Part shown: in pieces, positions 1-8,161 of the stretch
Layout: every line of letters begins with the position of its first letter
Position numbering within the stretch: position 1 is the first letter of the stretch
Assembly: GCF_014205875.1 (NCBI RefSeq)
Contig: NZ_JACHEN010000020.1
Location: 1 to 64,000 of the forward strand
Source of the DNA: Anaerosolibacter carboniphilus
Lineage (GTDB): Bacteria; Bacillota; Clostridia; Peptostreptococcales; Thermotaleaceae
Length of the DNA: 64,000 nucleotides
Direction: 5' to 3'
Notes under the pieces: model-generated
What the model was told of the DNA's origin: nothing
The model's database searches: none
The model's input: the letters and a program-made list of their open reading frames with translations, nothing else
Translations under genes and position numbers: made by a program

Positions 1-43
1 CTTTTTTTAATGGGATAATATTCCACGTATGCACTTTAAGCCT

Positions 44-89
44 AAAACCCCCATATCACATGGAATAATCCATGCAATCTGAGGGTTTT
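44..89 (-). terminator. Possible terminator of the dehydrogenase operon
   Basis: An inverted repeat (AAAACCC at 44-50, GGGTTTT at 83-89) with a second inner stem (ATGG/CCAT) lies just past the stop of the last minus-strand gene. On the minus strand the stem ends in four T. The T-run is short, so this is a tentative call. Confidence 0.35.
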
Positions 90-140
90 AAATTGGTCAA
101 GATTAAATATTTTACTTAATGCAACACTAGAACTAGCGCA

Positions 141-656
141 CTAGCTTTTATTTTTTATCCTTTCCATACTGATCACTTCATCAAAGAAAATTTTAGGATA
201 TATCACACTTACGATGGCAGTTCGATCATTTTTCTTGCCGTTTTGAATACCTACCACAGTACCTGAACACACCTTTTCGCCTTTTCTCCCAACCAGTTGC
301 ACAATATCTCCTTTTTGAGGAAAGGGGAAGTATTCATAAGGAAAAGAGATCCGTGCCTCTTGCTCTGAATAGGTATAATCCTTTATATAGATCGCCAAGC
401 CCGGGCAAGCAGCCACACAAAAACCACAACCAATGCACTTCTCAAAGTCTATCCTCGGAAGATTGGTAATGGGGCTACCTACGATAATTGCCCCTTTTTC
501 GCAAGATGTTTCACATGGATTACAAGGTATTTCCTCAATACATTCAATTACTGCAATAGGACCTTTCATAAAATCTTCTCTTCGAGGAAAGGCAGCGGAA
601 TTTCTTAGCTCTTCTAAAGAAGGAGCACCTATCGTTTTCAAGCAGAATTCACTCAT
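141..656 (-). CDS. 4Fe-4S ferredoxin-like subunit of a multi-subunit amine/imino acid dehydrogenase
   Basis: A 171-residue ferredoxin-like protein with two cysteine clusters: CIEEIPCNPCETSC near residue 39 and CIGCGFCVAACP near residue 74. This is the pattern of two [4Fe-4S] clusters, followed by a C-terminal region of unknown fold. The ATG overlaps the stop of the preceding FAD subunit by 4 bases (ATGA), so the two are translationally coupled. Similar small ferredoxin subunits are known from archaeal dye-linked L-proline dehydrogenases and from clostridial gene sets with HcnAB/OoxAB-like subunits, where they pass electrons from the flavins. It is the last gene of the operon. The role as an electron-transfer subunit is inferred from context; the physiological acceptor is unknown. 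Confidence 0.8.
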   Translation of the reverse strand: MSEFCLKTIGAPSLEELRNSAAFPRREDFMKGPIAVIECIEEIPCNPCETSCEKGAIIVGSPITNLPRIDFEKCIGCGFCVAACPGLAIYIKDYTYSEQEARISFPYEYFPFPQKGDIVQLVGRKGEKVCSGTVVGIQNGKKNDRTAIVSVIYPKIFFDEVISMERIKNKS

Positions 657-1753
657 GATATCCTCTCCTTCCCTATAGCAAGAATTCTATCTTTGGCATC
701 TTTTCTTTTTTGCCCAAACTGGCCACATCTTAAAGCATCTAAATGATGCCATACCTCACTGGTACGTCTCTCCTTTTCTTCATGGGTATAGTAGCCTAAA
801 TCAGCTGCAGCACTAATACCTGCCAGACGCCCCTCCTCCATAGCTGTACTAGCCTCTTCTACACCTGAGATATCACCAGCAATATAAATACCTTTCACAC
901 TGGATTCCATCTGATAATCATGAATTGGCACATGTCCGCCTAATTCTGATATGTAAGCAAATTTGCATCCTGCAATCCATACCAATTCAGCCAATGGAGT
1001 TAATCCCGTTGCCAAACATATCGTATCTACCTCTAAAACTTGCTCTGTGCCTGGTATAGGCTTCCATTCAGCATCTAGCGCAGTGATTTCCGCAGCTTCC
1101 ACTCGCTGATCGCCAATGGCTCTCGTAATTGTATGGGATGTGTAGAAAGGTACACCCGCCCTTCTTACCTTTGCGGTATGCACCCCATATCCACCTAACT
1201 TTGGTGCAGCCTCAATGATTCCTACAACCTCTGCTCCAGCTTGCATTAATTGATAAGAAACAATTACTCCCACATTTCCAGAACCAACCATAAGAACTTT
1301 TTTCCCTGGCAGAACACGATGAGTATTGATCATGGTTTGCGCAGCACCAGCTCCCATGACACCTGGTAAGGTCCAACCCGAAAATTTTACTGCATTTTCA
1401 ATAGCTCCTGATGCCACAATTATTCTTTCAGCATGAATATTTATCGATCTATCTTTATTACGGATTGCCCATATATTTCGATCTTGATCAATACCACAAA
1501 CCTCTGTATCTAACCATACTTCAATGCCTAACGTCTTTGTTTCCTCAAGCAATTGTCTTCCTATATCTATCCCTCTTACACCTGCTTTATGAACTCTTGA
1601 ACCAAAAAACTTATGGATTTGCTTAAAAAGCTGACCCCCTGGCTTAAGATTTTCATCTATAACCAAAACCTTTGCCCCTGCCTTTGCAGCTTCAATCGCT
1701 GCTGACAAACCCGCTGGCCCAGCCCCAATAACGGCAATAGGGACACTATTCAC
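653..1753 (-). CDS. FAD/NAD(P)-binding oxidoreductase subunit (HcnB/OoxA-like)
   Basis: A two-dinucleotide-fold flavoprotein of about 366 residues. The first FAD fold is at the N-terminus (AVIGAGPAGLSAA). A second Rossmann motif (VLMVGSGNVG) lies in the middle, and a C-terminal FAD signature (GIYIAGDISGVEEAS) follows. I start it at the GTG at 1753, which has GAGGTG eight bases upstream and overlaps the stop of the 2Fe-2S subunit by 8 bases; the open frame extends to 1780. The family includes subunits of hydrogen cyanide synthase, octopine/nopaline oxidases and D-hydroxyproline dehydrogenase. It lacks the C-terminal BFD-like [2Fe-2S] domain found in some relatives; that domain is a separate gene at 3030. 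It probably passes electrons between the amine-oxidising flavin and the Fe-S subunits. Confidence 0.85.
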   Translation of the reverse strand: MNSVPIAVIGAGPAGLSAAIEAAKAGAKVLVIDENLKPGGQLFKQIHKFFGSRVHKAGVRGIDIGRQLLEETKTLGIEVWLDTEVCGIDQDRNIWAIRNKDRSINIHAERIIVASGAIENAVKFSGWTLPGVMGAGAAQTMINTHRVLPGKKVLMVGSGNVGVIVSYQLMQAGAEVVGIIEAAPKLGGYGVHTAKVRRAGVPFYTSHTITRAIGDQRVEAAEITALDAEWKPIPGTEQVLEVDTICLATGLTPLAELVWIAGCKFAYISELGGHVPIHDYQMESSVKGIYIAGDISGVEEASTAMEEGRLAGISAAADLGYYTHEEKERRTSEVWHHLDALRCGQFGQKRKDAKDRILAIGKERIS

Positions 1754-2081
1754 GGAGATCACCTCTTTTCCACTCCCCAACCCCCACTTGGGTTTCTATC
1801 ACCATTCCATCTCGAACTGGGGTGATACAGGTTCTTATATTCGGGATCCCATCCACCGTCATAATACAATCCGTGCACCGGCCAATACCGCAATAAATCC
1901 CCCTAGGTTTATGATGATGTGCCGTATACCTGAAAATCTTGATATCATTTGCCAGTAGGGCTGCAGCAATCATTTCTCCTTCATAGGCTTGATAGGGCTT
2001 TCCATCTACAATGATGGTTACCTGTTCCTCACCTGCTGCTTTCCCCAAAATAGGATGTTCATAGATCCTTGTCATCTTCAT
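1746..2081 (-). CDS. (2Fe-2S)-binding subunit (HcnA/SoxA N-terminal-like)
   Basis: A 111-residue plant-type [2Fe-2S] protein of the Fer2_4 family. The cluster ligands are CGIGRCTDC followed by a cysteine 12 residues later (NIRTC). It begins with the beta-grasp sequence usual for HcnA and for the N-terminal part of sarcosine oxidase alpha. The ATG at 2081 has AAGGAAGGATGA in front. The stop overlaps the start of the FAD subunit downstream. In HcnABC-type dehydrogenases this small protein bridges the two flavoprotein subunits, so its presence supports a complete complex here. Confidence 0.85.
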   Translation of the reverse strand: MKMTRIYEHPILGKAAGEEQVTIIVDGKPYQAYEGEMIAAALLANDIKIFRYTAHHHKPRGIYCGIGRCTDCIMTVDGIPNIRTCITPVRDGMVIETQVGVGEWKRGDLRE

Positions 2082-2102
2082 TCATCCTTCCTTTCTGCAT
2101 CT

Positions 2103-2978
2103 TTAAACAAGATCTAGCTTCCTCATGTGCCTTTGGATCTCAGCTTTTATCGATGGTTTTGCCGCAGTTAGCGGCATTCGGAGATCTCCCACGCGAATTC
2201 CCATCATGTTTAAAGCTGCCTTTACTGGGATAGGATTTGTTACAACAAATAATCCATTAAAAATGTCCAATAGCTGAAAATGGATCTCTGTAGCTCTTTC
2301 CGTATTTCCCCTTAAAAAGCTGTTGATCATTTCTTTCATTCTCGAACCAACCACATGGGATGCGACACTCACGACCCCATAAGCACCCACCGAAAGACTT
2401 GGAAGAGTCAATACATCCTCACCAGTGTATACAAGAAAATCATCGGGTGTTCGTTTCACCGCCTCAGATAGCTGAATTATATTTCCGCTGGCTTCTTTTA
2501 GTGCAACGATATTTTCAATCTTAGAAAGCCTTTCAATGGTTTCAGGACCTATATTGCATCCTGTTCTACCTGGAACATTATATAACATGATTGGAATTTC
2601 AACAGCTTCGGCTACAACTCTAAAGTGTTCAAACAAAGAGTCCTGATCAGGCTTATTATAATAAGGTGCCACAATCAAGAGTCCATCGACACCGCATGCC
2701 AAAGCTCTCTTAGCATTTTCGATGGTGGATGCTGTTGAATTTGTTCCAATACCTGCAATAACGGGTACGCTTATATTTTCTTTTATCTTGCAGAAAAGAT
2801 TTTCCTTTTCTTCAGCTGTAAGCGTAGGCCCTTCACCCGTTGTTCCGCTAACCACCAAAGCTGTTGTTCCCTCCGCAACCAATCTATTTGCTAGTTCTAC
2901 CGCTTGTTCGTAATTAACCTCCAGCTTTTCGTTAAAAGGAGTAACCATAGCAGTGATCAGCCTGCCCCAACTCTTCAT
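2103..2978 (-). CDS. dapA: 4-hydroxy-tetrahydrodipicolinate synthase (DapA family)
   Basis: A 291-residue class I aldolase whose length and numbering match E. coli DapA. The active-site residues are all visible: T46/T47 in GTTGEG, Y106/Y107 in YYNKP, Y133 and the carboxylate-binding R138 in YNVPGRTG, and the Schiff-base lysine K161 in KEASGN. The retained arginine favours a true HTPA synthase (aspartate semialdehyde plus pyruvate) over hydroxyproline-pathway deaminases, which belong to the same superfamily. I start at the ATG at 2978 with AAGGGGGAAATAGTC in front. The gene sits between the BFD protein and the dehydrogenase subunits. The asd-lysC-dapB operon on the other side of the shared control region lacks dapA, so this copy probably completes that gene set. 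Whether it runs as synthase or as retro-aldolase is not decided by sequence. Confidence 0.85.
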   Translation of the reverse strand: MKSWGRLITAMVTPFNEKLEVNYEQAVELANRLVAEGTTALVVSGTTGEGPTLTAEEKENLFCKIKENISVPVIAGIGTNSTASTIENAKRALACGVDGLLIVAPYYNKPDQDSLFEHFRVVAEAVEIPIMLYNVPGRTGCNIGPETIERLSKIENIVALKEASGNIIQLSEAVKRTPDDFLVYTGEDVLTLPSLSVGAYGVVSVASHVVGSRMKEMINSFLRGNTERATEIHFQLLDIFNGLFVVTNPIPVKAALNMMGIRVGDLRMPLTAAKPSIKAEIQRHMRKLDLV

Positions 2979-3029
2979 GACTATTTCCCCCTTATACTTG
3001 TTTACCTCTATATTCAATAATTATAAGCA

Positions 3030-3317
3030 TTATCGATTTTCAAATTTATCCCTATTCTCTATTTCACTGAAGATTCCCATTCTTATAGGCCGTACGGGTT
3101 GACGATAGGTAGAGGGTATAATATCTTTCAACGGTTTTCCCGTTTCCTCTGATAGAATACGTTCCACTAATCTTCTGCAGGTCCTACCTTGGCATAATCC
3201 CATACCAGATCGGGTCCAGCGTTTAATTTCATTTATCGTAGTAGCACCTTGCCGTATGGCCTCTCGGATTTGCTCCTCTGAAATTTCTTCACATCTACAT
3301 ATGATTTCATCATTCAT
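3030..3317 (-). CDS. BFD-like [2Fe-2S] protein, dehydrogenase small subunit
   Basis: A 95-residue bacterioferritin-associated-ferredoxin-like domain. The ligands are CRCEEIS near residue 8 and CQGRTC near residue 43, the usual CxC...CxxxxC pattern. I start at the ATG at 3317, preceded by GGAGGTAGACAAA, overlapping the end of the regulator gene by 8 bases. In HcnB-type proteins this domain is often fused to the FAD subunit. Here it stands alone, as in Thermococcales proline dehydrogenases. It is presumably an electron-transfer subunit of the complex encoded by the neighbouring genes. Confidence 0.8.
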   Translation of the reverse strand: MNDEIICRCEEISEEQIREAIRQGATTINEIKRWTRSGMGLCQGRTCRRLVERILSEETGKPLKDIIPSTYRQPVRPIRMGIFSEIENRDKFENR

Positions 3318-4074
3318 TTTGTCTACCTCCATCTATGTTAGCGTGACCTTCGATAGCATATTCATCCCAATACATGGTAACATCTTGAATTAAGTTTTCT
3401 GTATGTTGGATCATACACCGCTCTGCCTCGTCAGCATCATGGTTTTTGATGGCATTGAGAATATCTCGATGAGACTTGGAGTAAGGTGATTTTACCTGAG
3501 TCCTCACATGTTCAAATAATTTTGACTGCTGTCCCATGGTAGAAATAATAGTATAAAGAGATTCTAGAACTGTGTTTCTAGAAGCCTTGGCAATAGCCTT
3601 ATGAAAATCTATATCATCTTGGGCAATGCTGCTATGATTGGTAAAGTGATCTTCTTGACGTCTGAGTATGGACGCCATATACTCAATCTCCTGATCCGTA
3701 CTATGCTGTGCTGCCAATCTTGCTGTCTCTCGCTCAATGGCTTTTCTAGCTTGGAGTACCATAATAAAATCTTCAAGGACTTTCGTATTGATCATCTTAT
3801 CCAGTTCGTTCTTATGGAAGTTTATTTTTTCAATGGTTTTTGCATTTCGAATGGCCTCTAATCCTTTTTGGGTGATAACTCTCCCCTTAACACTCTCTTT
3901 CTCAACATAGCCTACCCTCTCCAGCCTGTTCAGAATCCTTCCTATGGTTGCAGAACTCGTATTTACAGATCTTTCCTCTAGCAGTTCAACAAGAAGCCAT
4001 GACCCAATAGGTTCCTCTGAGGATGCAATACACTCCAATACAATTAGTTCTTTATCGTCCAATATTTGTTTCAT
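3310..4074 (-). CDS. Winged-helix / FCD-domain transcriptional regulator
   Basis: A 254-residue regulator. Residues 1 to about 75 form a winged helix resembling the NrpR/RNase R type (ATIGRILNRLERVGYVEK) rather than a standard GntR helix. Residues from about 95 on form an all-helical FCD ligand domain (FHKAIAKAS, SHRDILNAI, DADEAERCMIQH). FCD domains bind organic acids, often with a metal. It lies inside the operon, so it is likely an autoregulator. It is the best candidate to bind the two 22-bp palindromes at 6862 and 7088. The ligand is unknown; a substrate or product of the dehydrogenase is the simplest guess. Confidence 0.8.
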   Translation of the reverse strand: MKQILDDKELIVLECIASSEEPIGSWLLVELLEERSVNTSSATIGRILNRLERVGYVEKESVKGRVITQKGLEAIRNAKTIEKINFHKNELDKMINTKVLEDFIMVLQARKAIERETARLAAQHSTDQEIEYMASILRRQEDHFTNHSSIAQDDIDFHKAIAKASRNTVLESLYTIISTMGQQSKLFEHVRTQVKSPYSKSHRDILNAIKNHDADEAERCMIQHTENLIQDVTMYWDEYAIEGHANIDGGRQNE

Positions 4075-4155
4075 ATTCTTCCTCCAGTAAAAATGTTATA
4101 TGTTGAGAAATGGCGATATGTATCGTCATTTCTCAACACCCTAATATTAGGCGAA

Positions 4156-5601
4156 TTATACCGCTTCTCCTTCTTCTATTTTATTTTTATTTCTTGTAAA
4201 GCCAGATACTACCACAATCAGAACAGCCGAAATTACCAAAGCGATCAACATGCGATTCGGTCCCAATGCAGTCACCTGTGTTAAAACAGATCCTGTAACA
4301 ATGCCTACCCTTGCTCCCCATGGTGTTACTTTACTGTTTTTCTTGCCCATCTCAAAAGCTTCATTCGTCCGCTCTTTCCATAACAAACCGACAAGAAGTA
4401 ATGGAACTAGCCCTCCCCCAGCCATGGCGTAGGCTCTAGAGAATAGATCAATAATTGAGCTTGCATAGATAGCTGCCAAAGCCGCAAATATACCAATTAC
4501 TATCGTTAAGCCTTTGGCATATTTAACAAGTTGTACATCGGTTGCTTCCTTGTTAAAGGGTTTAATCAAATCATTTACAATCAAAATGGATGCAGAGTTT
4601 AAGTTAGAATCTGCAGAAGACATGCCAGCTGCCAAAATTAATACAAAAATCATTGCTGAAATCCCTACGGGCACATAATTTAACATAAACCAAGGCATTG
4701 CATCATCTGGTTTTAATCCTTGGTTCAATGTTAATATTACCATTCCTATCAACGCGGTAAGCATTACCATGATAATTGCAATAATACCACTGTATAACAA
4801 TCCATTTCTAGCAGTTTTACCATCTTTCGCAGAGAAGCATCTTTGCCAATAAATCTGTGCCACCAATATCCCCACACATCCAGTTACAAATTTCGTTATG
4901 AGTTCAAGAGTATTCCCACTTCCCATAGTCCAAAGCTCAGCCTTCCCTATTTCTGCAAGGCGTCCACCTAGCTCGGCCATGCTCCAGTTAACCGGCGAAA
5001 ATGCATAAATGTAGAAAGCTGTACCAAATAATACCACCAATACTCCTTGCAATAGATCTGTCCAAACAACAGAATAAATACCACCCAATGTTGTATAAAG
5101 AATAAATACCCCTGAAAAGAACAATATGATTGGAATTGGATTTGCTCCTGTTACAATGTTAAAGATATTACCAAAGGCTTTTCCTTGGCCCCCTACCCAT
5201 GCAATCATGATCATAGATGCTAAAATACCGCCAAGGGCCCTTGTAATTCTATCTCTTGTAATGAGATCATCAACCATTTCTGGGAATGTATTATAGGTAA
5301 ATCTTCCTGCCAATCCTGCAAAGAAAAGCGCAAAAATAATTTTAGATCCTTGCTCACCTAAGATAAATGCCATCCAAGGAAGTCCCACAGAATATCCTTT
5401 GCCCGCATGGCCAACAAAGTTACCAACTCCCATGATTGTGGCAAACTGGGTAAAGAAAATCAGATACATTGGAAAGCTTTTACCGCCAATGGCGTAGTTA
5501 GAAAAGCTTGAGGATGCTGTGTCCTTTACCTTCCATGAGATCACCAAGAAAGCACCACAAAGTAATATGGTCAGCAACCACAATAATGTCCCTAAACTCA
5601 T
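4156..5601 (-). CDS. Sodium:solute symporter (SSS family)
   Basis: A polytopic membrane protein of about 481 residues with roughly 13 hydrophobic segments and the family core (GVGNFVGHAGKGYSVG, GGIYSVVWTDLLQG, AAGMSSADSNLNSAS). PutP, PanF and OpuE belong to this sodium-coupled family. I prefer the ATG at 5601 (AAAGGGGGATTGAGT in front) to a TTG two codons upstream. It follows the DAO-type subunit gene by about 30 bases and precedes the regulator, so it probably imports the substrate oxidised by the dehydrogenase. The substrate cannot be read from sequence. Confidence 0.85.
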   Translation of the reverse strand: MSLGTLLWLLTILLCGAFLVISWKVKDTASSSFSNYAIGGKSFPMYLIFFTQFATIMGVGNFVGHAGKGYSVGLPWMAFILGEQGSKIIFALFFAGLAGRFTYNTFPEMVDDLITRDRITRALGGILASMIMIAWVGGQGKAFGNIFNIVTGANPIPIILFFSGVFILYTTLGGIYSVVWTDLLQGVLVVLFGTAFYIYAFSPVNWSMAELGGRLAEIGKAELWTMGSGNTLELITKFVTGCVGILVAQIYWQRCFSAKDGKTARNGLLYSGIIAIIMVMLTALIGMVILTLNQGLKPDDAMPWFMLNYVPVGISAMIFVLILAAGMSSADSNLNSASILIVNDLIKPFNKEATDVQLVKYAKGLTIVIGIFAALAAIYASSIIDLFSRAYAMAGGGLVPLLLVGLLWKERTNEAFEMGKKNSKVTPWGARVGIVTGSVLTQVTALGPNRMLIALVISAVLIVVVSGFTRNKNKIEEGEAV

Positions 5602-5631
5602 ACTCAATCCCCCTTTATTTTAATTTGAGCA

Positions 5632-6825
5632 TCAGGCAAATGCACATTCCACCTCCTCCTGCCTAAATCTCTCAAGCTTTAATTCTTCCATGTTATAATG
5701 GATGCTTTTATCATCGATTAAATCAGCAATCAATTTTCCTGTTACAGGTGCAAGGGCAATGCCATCACCTTCATGACCAGCAGCAATACAAAAGCCACTT
5801 CGATTTTCTACTTTTCCTAGGATTGCCTTTCCATCTTCGGTAGCAGGTCTAAAACCTGCAAAGGTGCGAATCAAATGAACTTTTGACAATATAGGAAAAA
5901 ACTGTATAGCTTGATTTACAATCAATTGTATTGCCTTTGGGTTTGTACCTTTGTCAAATCCTGCCTCTTCTCTAGTGCTTCCAATAAGATAATTCCCGCA
6001 GGATGCCTGAGAGAGCGCGAAACCAATCCCTAACCTCTTGAATTCTTCTTTCTTTTCATCTGCCAACTCCGGCTTCAGTTTGGCGACAATATACTCGGCA
6101 CTCCATACATTGGTATCTCCAAGCCTTGGTATCTGTTCTGTAATAACAACCTGCCCTTTTTTCGGTCGAATAGGAATATGAATATCTACCAGCCTCCCGA
6201 TCTCCGGTGCCCACGCACCAGCAGCATTTACAATATATTCAGTTTCAACATATGTACCATCTTCAAGAACAAGCTTCCATCCACTGCTTTTCTGTTTAAT
6301 TTCAGAAATATTCACATGCTTTCTAAGCTCTAGGCCCATGGCAGACCCTCTTGCCAAAAATCCACGCATCACCCTCAATGGATTCACTTGGGCATCTGTT
6401 GCACTATAGGTGGATGCCAAAATCCCCTGTCGAACATGGGGTTGTTTTCTATATACGTCTGATTGATCAATGATTTCTACATCTAAACCATAACACTTTT
6501 GCTTTTCAACATATTCTTCCATCACGCTAAGGTGTCGCTGATTCTCTATTAAAATCATACCTCCGCGACTTTCATATTCGATATCTATCCTCAGCTCCTT
6601 TGACATGATTTTATACATATTGAGGCTTTCGATGGCCATTTCCAATGAAATACCTAGCTTTTTTGACTGAAGAAGAATCATATCATCACAGGCTCCTGAA
6701 GCACCGCTGCCTATTTCATTTTTTTCAATTATCATTACTTTTTTTCGGCGTTTCAACAACTGATAGGCTATGGACAATCCGACAATGCCTCCTCCAACCA
6801 CTACAACATCATAATTCTTTCTCAT
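5632..6825 (-). CDS. FAD-dependent amine/imino acid oxidoreductase subunit (HcnC/OoxB, DAO family)
   Basis: A 397-residue D-amino-acid-oxidase-fold flavoprotein. It has an N-terminal GGGIVG nucleotide motif (residues 11-16), the NAAGAWAPE segment in the middle and the C-terminal FRPATEDGKAILG / AAGHEGDGIALAP region. Relatives are the catalytic subunits of glycine (HcnC), proline, hydroxyproline and octopine/nopaline dehydrogenases; all oxidise the carbon next to a secondary or primary amine to an imine. It is the first gene of the operon, 36 bases downstream of the operator at 6862-6883. Substrate is unknown. The shared control with asd-lysC-dapB makes a lysine-pathway-related cyclic imino acid a candidate, and D-hydroxyproline or proline the conventional alternative. 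Confidence 0.85.
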   Translation of the reverse strand: MRKNYDVVVVGGGIVGLSIAYQLLKRRKKVMIIEKNEIGSGASGACDDMILLQSKKLGISLEMAIESLNMYKIMSKELRIDIEYESRGGMILIENQRHLSVMEEYVEKQKCYGLDVEIIDQSDVYRKQPHVRQGILASTYSATDAQVNPLRVMRGFLARGSAMGLELRKHVNISEIKQKSSGWKLVLEDGTYVETEYIVNAAGAWAPEIGRLVDIHIPIRPKKGQVVITEQIPRLGDTNVWSAEYIVAKLKPELADEKKEEFKRLGIGFALSQASCGNYLIGSTREEAGFDKGTNPKAIQLIVNQAIQFFPILSKVHLIRTFAGFRPATEDGKAILGKVENRSGFCIAAGHEGDGIALAPVTGKLIADLIDDKSIHYNMEELKLERFRQEEVECAFA

Positions 6826-6861
6826 AATAAATAATCCCCTTTCATTTGAATTGTCCTTTAG

Positions 6862-6883
6862 CTACTCATCATATGATGAGTAG
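6862..6883. promoter_or_regulatory. Palindromic operator, dehydrogenase operon
   Basis: A perfect 22-bp palindrome with half-site CTACTCATCAT. It starts 9 bases after the predicted minus-strand -10 box and ends 36 bases before the first start codon, a classic repressor position. A near copy lies at 7088-7109. In a 26-base comparison (6861-6886 against 7087-7112) only two bases differ. The regulator encoded at 3310-4074 is the likely binder. Confidence 0.8.
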
Positions 6884-6892
6884 TATATCTTA

Positions 6893-6922
6893 ATGATAAA
6901 CGCTTTCGGTTTTCTGTGTCAA
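6893..6922 (-). promoter_or_regulatory. Sigma-A promoter of the dehydrogenase operon
   Basis: On the minus strand, TTGACA (6922-6917) and TATCAT (6898-6893) are separated by 18 bases. The predicted start falls next to the operator at 6862-6883. The layout mirrors that of the plus-strand promoter at 7048. Confidence 0.7.
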
Positions 6923-7047
6923 TATATTTTTAAAATATTCTGAATTATTTTTTAGTATATATTGTTTATTCATTTCAAGTCAATAATTATTCAAAATATT
7001 CTATTATATCTTTTTGATTGTTCTATACTCATTTTTATGAAATGATA

Positions 7048-7077
7048 TTGACTTTCAGAATATTAAAATAATATAAT
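7048..7077 (+). promoter_or_regulatory. Sigma-A promoter of asd-lysC-dapB
   Basis: TTGACT (7048-7053) and TATAAT (7072-7077) with an 18-base spacer. Ten bases later the second operator begins, so repressor binding would cover the transcription start. Confidence 0.75.
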
Positions 7078-7087
7078 GATAAAAAAG

Positions 7088-7109
7088 CTACTCACCACAT
7101 GATGAGTAG
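7088..7109. promoter_or_regulatory. Palindromic operator, asd-lysC-dapB operon
   Basis: A 22-bp near-palindrome (CTACTCACCAC followed by ATGATGAGTAG), two mismatches from perfect symmetry. It is the counterpart of the operator at 6862 and lies 29 bases before the asd start codon. Confidence 0.75.
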
Positions 7110-7138
7110 TATGAATATATTTTAAAGGGGGATGTTCC

Positions 7139-8149
7139 ATGAAAAGTTATCGTATCGCCATCGTAGGAGCTTTGGGAGCCGTAGGACAAGAGATGTTAAA
7201 AATTCTCGATCAGCGTAAATTTCCTTTTGAAACCATTAAGCTGCTCGATATTCCTTCCAATGCAGGTACAATGGTACCTTTTGGCAATGATTATCTAATC
7301 GTTGAAGCTGCCAAGAAAGGCGCCTTCTCCAATGTGGATATTGCTCTTTTTTCAGCTGGAGGAGATGCTAGCCAAGAGCTTGCGCCTATTGCCATAAACG
7401 AAGGGGCCATTGTGATAGATAATAGCAGCGCTTGGAGGATGGATCCAACTGTTCCTTTGGTTGTACCTGAAGTAAATCCTGAGGATGTAGACTGGCATAA
7501 AGGCTTAATAGCTAACCCTAACTGCTCTACGATTCAGATGCTGGTAGCCCTTAAGCCTATACATGATATCTTTCAGATTCAGCGTGTTGTCGTGTCTACC
7601 TACCAAGCAGTATCAGGTACAGGCCAAAAAGCCATTGATGAGCTTCGTCAACAAGCAGAATGCTATGTGACAGGTAAGGACATCATTCCTCAGGTCTATC
7701 CTTATCAAATCGGCTTTAATGCATTACCTCATATCGATGTGTTTCAAGAGAATGGTTATACAAAAGAAGAAATGAAAATGGTCAATGAAACAAAAAAAAT
7801 ACTAGATAATAATGTTCAGGTTAGCGCAACCACTGTTCGAATCCCTGTATTCCGAGGTCATTCCGAATCAGCGAATATTGAAACAAAGAAGGCTTTTGAT
7901 ATGGATGAAATTTACACCATTCTGCGAAATGCCCCTGGTATTCAGGTGATAGATGATCCTGGGAATCACGTATACCCCCTTCCCATTTTGGCTGAGGGTA
8001 AGGATGATGTTTTTGTTGGTAGAATTCGTAAGGACTTCACCATCGAAAATGGACTAAATCTATGGATTGTATCTGATAACCTAAGAAAAGGCGCAGCCTT
8101 AAATGCTGTACAAATTGCTGAGACCCTCATACAAAGAAGTTTAATATGA
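7139..8149 (+). CDS. asd: Aspartate-semialdehyde dehydrogenase
   Basis: A 336-residue enzyme. It interconverts aspartyl phosphate plus NADPH with aspartate semialdehyde, NADP and phosphate. The N-terminal NADP motif is GALGAVGQEM, the catalytic cysteine is C129 in NPNCSTIQ, and the substrate-binding region VRIPVFRGHSES follows. Length and motifs are normal. The ATG has AAAGGGGGATGTTCC in front. It is first in an asd-lysC-dapB operon and sits directly behind the operator shared with the divergent dehydrogenase operon. The B. subtilis dipicolinate operon has a similar order (spoVFAB-asd-dapG-dapA). Confidence 0.95.
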   Translation: MKSYRIAIVGALGAVGQEMLKILDQRKFPFETIKLLDIPSNAGTMVPFGNDYLIVEAAKKGAFSNVDIALFSAGGDASQELAPIAINEGAIVIDNSSAWRMDPTVPLVVPEVNPEDVDWHKGLIANPNCSTIQMLVALKPIHDIFQIQRVVVSTYQAVSGTGQKAIDELRQQAECYVTGKDIIPQVYPYQIGFNALPHIDVFQENGYTKEEMKMVNETKKILDNNVQVSATTVRIPVFRGHSESANIETKKAFDMDEIYTILRNAPGIQVIDDPGNHVYPLPILAEGKDDVFVGRIRKDFTIENGLNLWIVSDNLRKGAALNAVQIAETLIQRSLI

Positions 8150-8161
8150 GGGGTGGTTGCA

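Noticed and set aside
433..678. Plus-strand frame opposite the ferredoxin gene
   Set aside because: It is the complement of a gene with clear Fe-S motifs and has no ribosome site; the same holds for the many other frames opposite real genes.
2103..2978. Reading the DapA homologue as a hydroxyproline-pathway deaminase
   Set aside because: It keeps the DapA carboxylate-binding Arg138, and no proline racemase or semialdehyde dehydrogenase gene is near. Kept only as an alternative.
6826..7138. Lysine riboswitch in front of asd
   Set aside because: The region between promoter and start is only about 60 bases and is filled by the operator; no riboswitch could fit.
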